This document shows positions 43,368 through 44,048 of a stretch of DNA of 44,048 nt, one piece after another. The translations under genes were made by a program, and so were the position numbers. Position 1 is the first letter of the stretch. Each line of letters begins with the position of its first letter. The DNA is taken from positions 1 to 44,048 of the IMG/VR virus record IMGVR_UViG_3300043425_001171; one strand, written 5' to 3'. Under the pieces are notes generated by a model. That model was not told the origin of the DNA and ran no database searches. It was given only the letters and a program-made list of their open reading frames with translations. Source of the stretch: a virus.

Positions 43368-44048
43368 TGAGCGACGAACTGAAGCCGTGCCCGTTCTGCG
43401 GCGGGAAAGCATTCTTTGACCAAGAGGACGGCGGCGGGCACTTCGTTATGTGCGACCGATGCTCCGCGTCGACGAACCTCCGCTATGCGTGCGGCGATGA
43501 TCCTCGGCCGCTGCTTGCCGAACAGTGGAACCGCCGCACCAACCCTACCGCACCGAGCGCGGAAGATCGCTACTGCGACTCGCATTGCACGTGGGCCGAC
43601 CATGCGCCGGGCTGCAAATACGCACCGAGCGCGGAGAGCGAGGCGGTGCAGCCGGTGGCGTGGCTTTACAGGACCGGCGCAGCGCCGCACGACACGATCC
43701 TATCTCCGAGCCGGTGGCAGAGCGTGCCAGACCACACCACGGAAACGCCACTTTACGCTACCTCGCCCGCCCTGCCGGCCGAGATCAGCGACGCGAACAC
43801 TGTCCTTGAGACGTTCGACCTCATACGTAACCTAGCGCTACACCACGCATCGTTTAGTTGGGCGCCGGTTGTCATGGTCAGCACAGAACATTACGACGCT
43901 CTAATAGACCAAGTCCGCCCGCTGCCGGACGCGGCGCGGGACGACGACTGCACCGACTGCGACCGACTGCGCAAGCGAATGGCCGACCTGCTGACTCGCA
44001 CCGCGATCTCGCTGCGCGGCGAGCCGCCACCGCTGACGTCGTGGAGTT
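43367..44048 (+). CDS. Lar-like zinc-ribbon protein, 5' part of the gene crossing the contig end
   Basis: The start is ATG 43367 with AAGGAG (43353-43358) 8 nt upstream. MSDELKPCPFCGGKAFFDQEDGGGHFVMCDRCSAST is a Lar-type zinc ribbon (CPFC 8-11, CDRC 29-32), known from restriction-alleviation-like proteins. It goes on with two APSAE linkers, VQPVAWLYRTG and ETPLYATSP motifs common in phage mosaics. The frame runs off the end and continues at base 1 to 384, together 312 residues. The family name comes from Lar, which in Rac prophage reduces type I restriction; whether that holds here is not known. Confidence 0.82.
   Translation, partial: MSDELKPCPFCGGKAFFDQEDGGGHFVMCDRCSASTNLRYACGDDPRPLLAEQWNRRTNPTAPSAEDRYCDSHCTWADHAPGCKYAPSAESEAVQPVAWLYRTGAAPHDTILSPSRWQSVPDHTTETPLYATSPALPAEISDANTVLETFDLIRNLALHHASFSWAPVVMVSTEHYDALIDQVRPLPDAARDDDCTDCDRLRKRMADLLTRTAISLRGEPPPLTSWS
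43922..44048. repeat. Right copy of 127-bp terminal direct repeat
   Basis: This is an exact copy of bases 1-127 and should be trimmed before the genome is circularised. It lies inside the Lar-like gene that crosses the junction. Confidence 0.95.

Overview
The window is the complete genome of a temperate, lambda-organised siphovirus, assembled as a circle. The last 127 bases repeat the first 127 exactly, and an open reading frame runs off the right end and continues in phase at base 1. The unit genome is therefore 43,921 bp, and one gene is split by the contig ends. Base composition is visibly GC-rich, roughly two thirds by eye. The host is probably a GC-rich Pseudomonadota bacterium, inferred from the PrtN-like and phage-type CII-like proteins and from an XRE protein typical of such phages. 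The host genus cannot be read from the sequence.

Layout, following the circle from the immunity region at about 38.4-39.25 kb. A CI-like repressor (+) and a Cro-like protein (-) diverge from an operator pair. A second, matching operator pair lies upstream of a rightward early operon. That operon runs from 39.3 kb through the contig junction to 4.2 kb. It encodes small unknown proteins, a deoxynucleotide monophosphate kinase, an HNH endonuclease, an Acb2-like anti-CBASS protein, a Lar-like zinc-ribbon protein, a type IV-B CRISPR-Cas cassette (csf1-cas11 fusion, csf2, csf3, cysH-like) and a PrtN/excisionase-like protein. A tyrosine integrase lies convergent to its end (5.2-4.1 kb). Leftward from Cro come a CII-like regulator, two winged-helix proteins, a VirE-type primase-helicase, an iteron-rich candidate origin (33.6-33.9 kb) and a Q-like antiterminator. 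The late genes follow on the minus strand: packaging (32.0-29.4 kb), head (29.4-24.4 kb), two large putative carbohydrate-binding head appendages (24.1-21.0 kb), connector and tail (20.8-8.5 kb) and lysis (8.5-6.9 kb), ending in a rho-independent terminator at 6.8 kb. A separate rightward four-gene unknown cassette with its own promoter sits between integrase and lysis (5.5-6.7 kb).

The most striking content is the array-less type IV-B CRISPR-Cas module inside a phage early operon, with csf1 and cas11 fused in one frame and a probable internal start for Cas11. It lies about 1 kb, along the circle, from Acb2 and Lar-like genes, so this stretch looks like an island acting against host defences or competing elements. 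No CRISPR array, cas1/cas2, cas6/csf5 or dinG is visible. Other notable signals are a lambda-identical GGGAAAG frameshift site in the tail chaperone gene, a nested scaffold gene with a perfect Shine-Dalgarno sequence inside the S49 protease gene, a carbohydrate-binding-like domain inserted inside an Ig-like domain of the tail fibre, and a lipoprotein moron next to the repressor.
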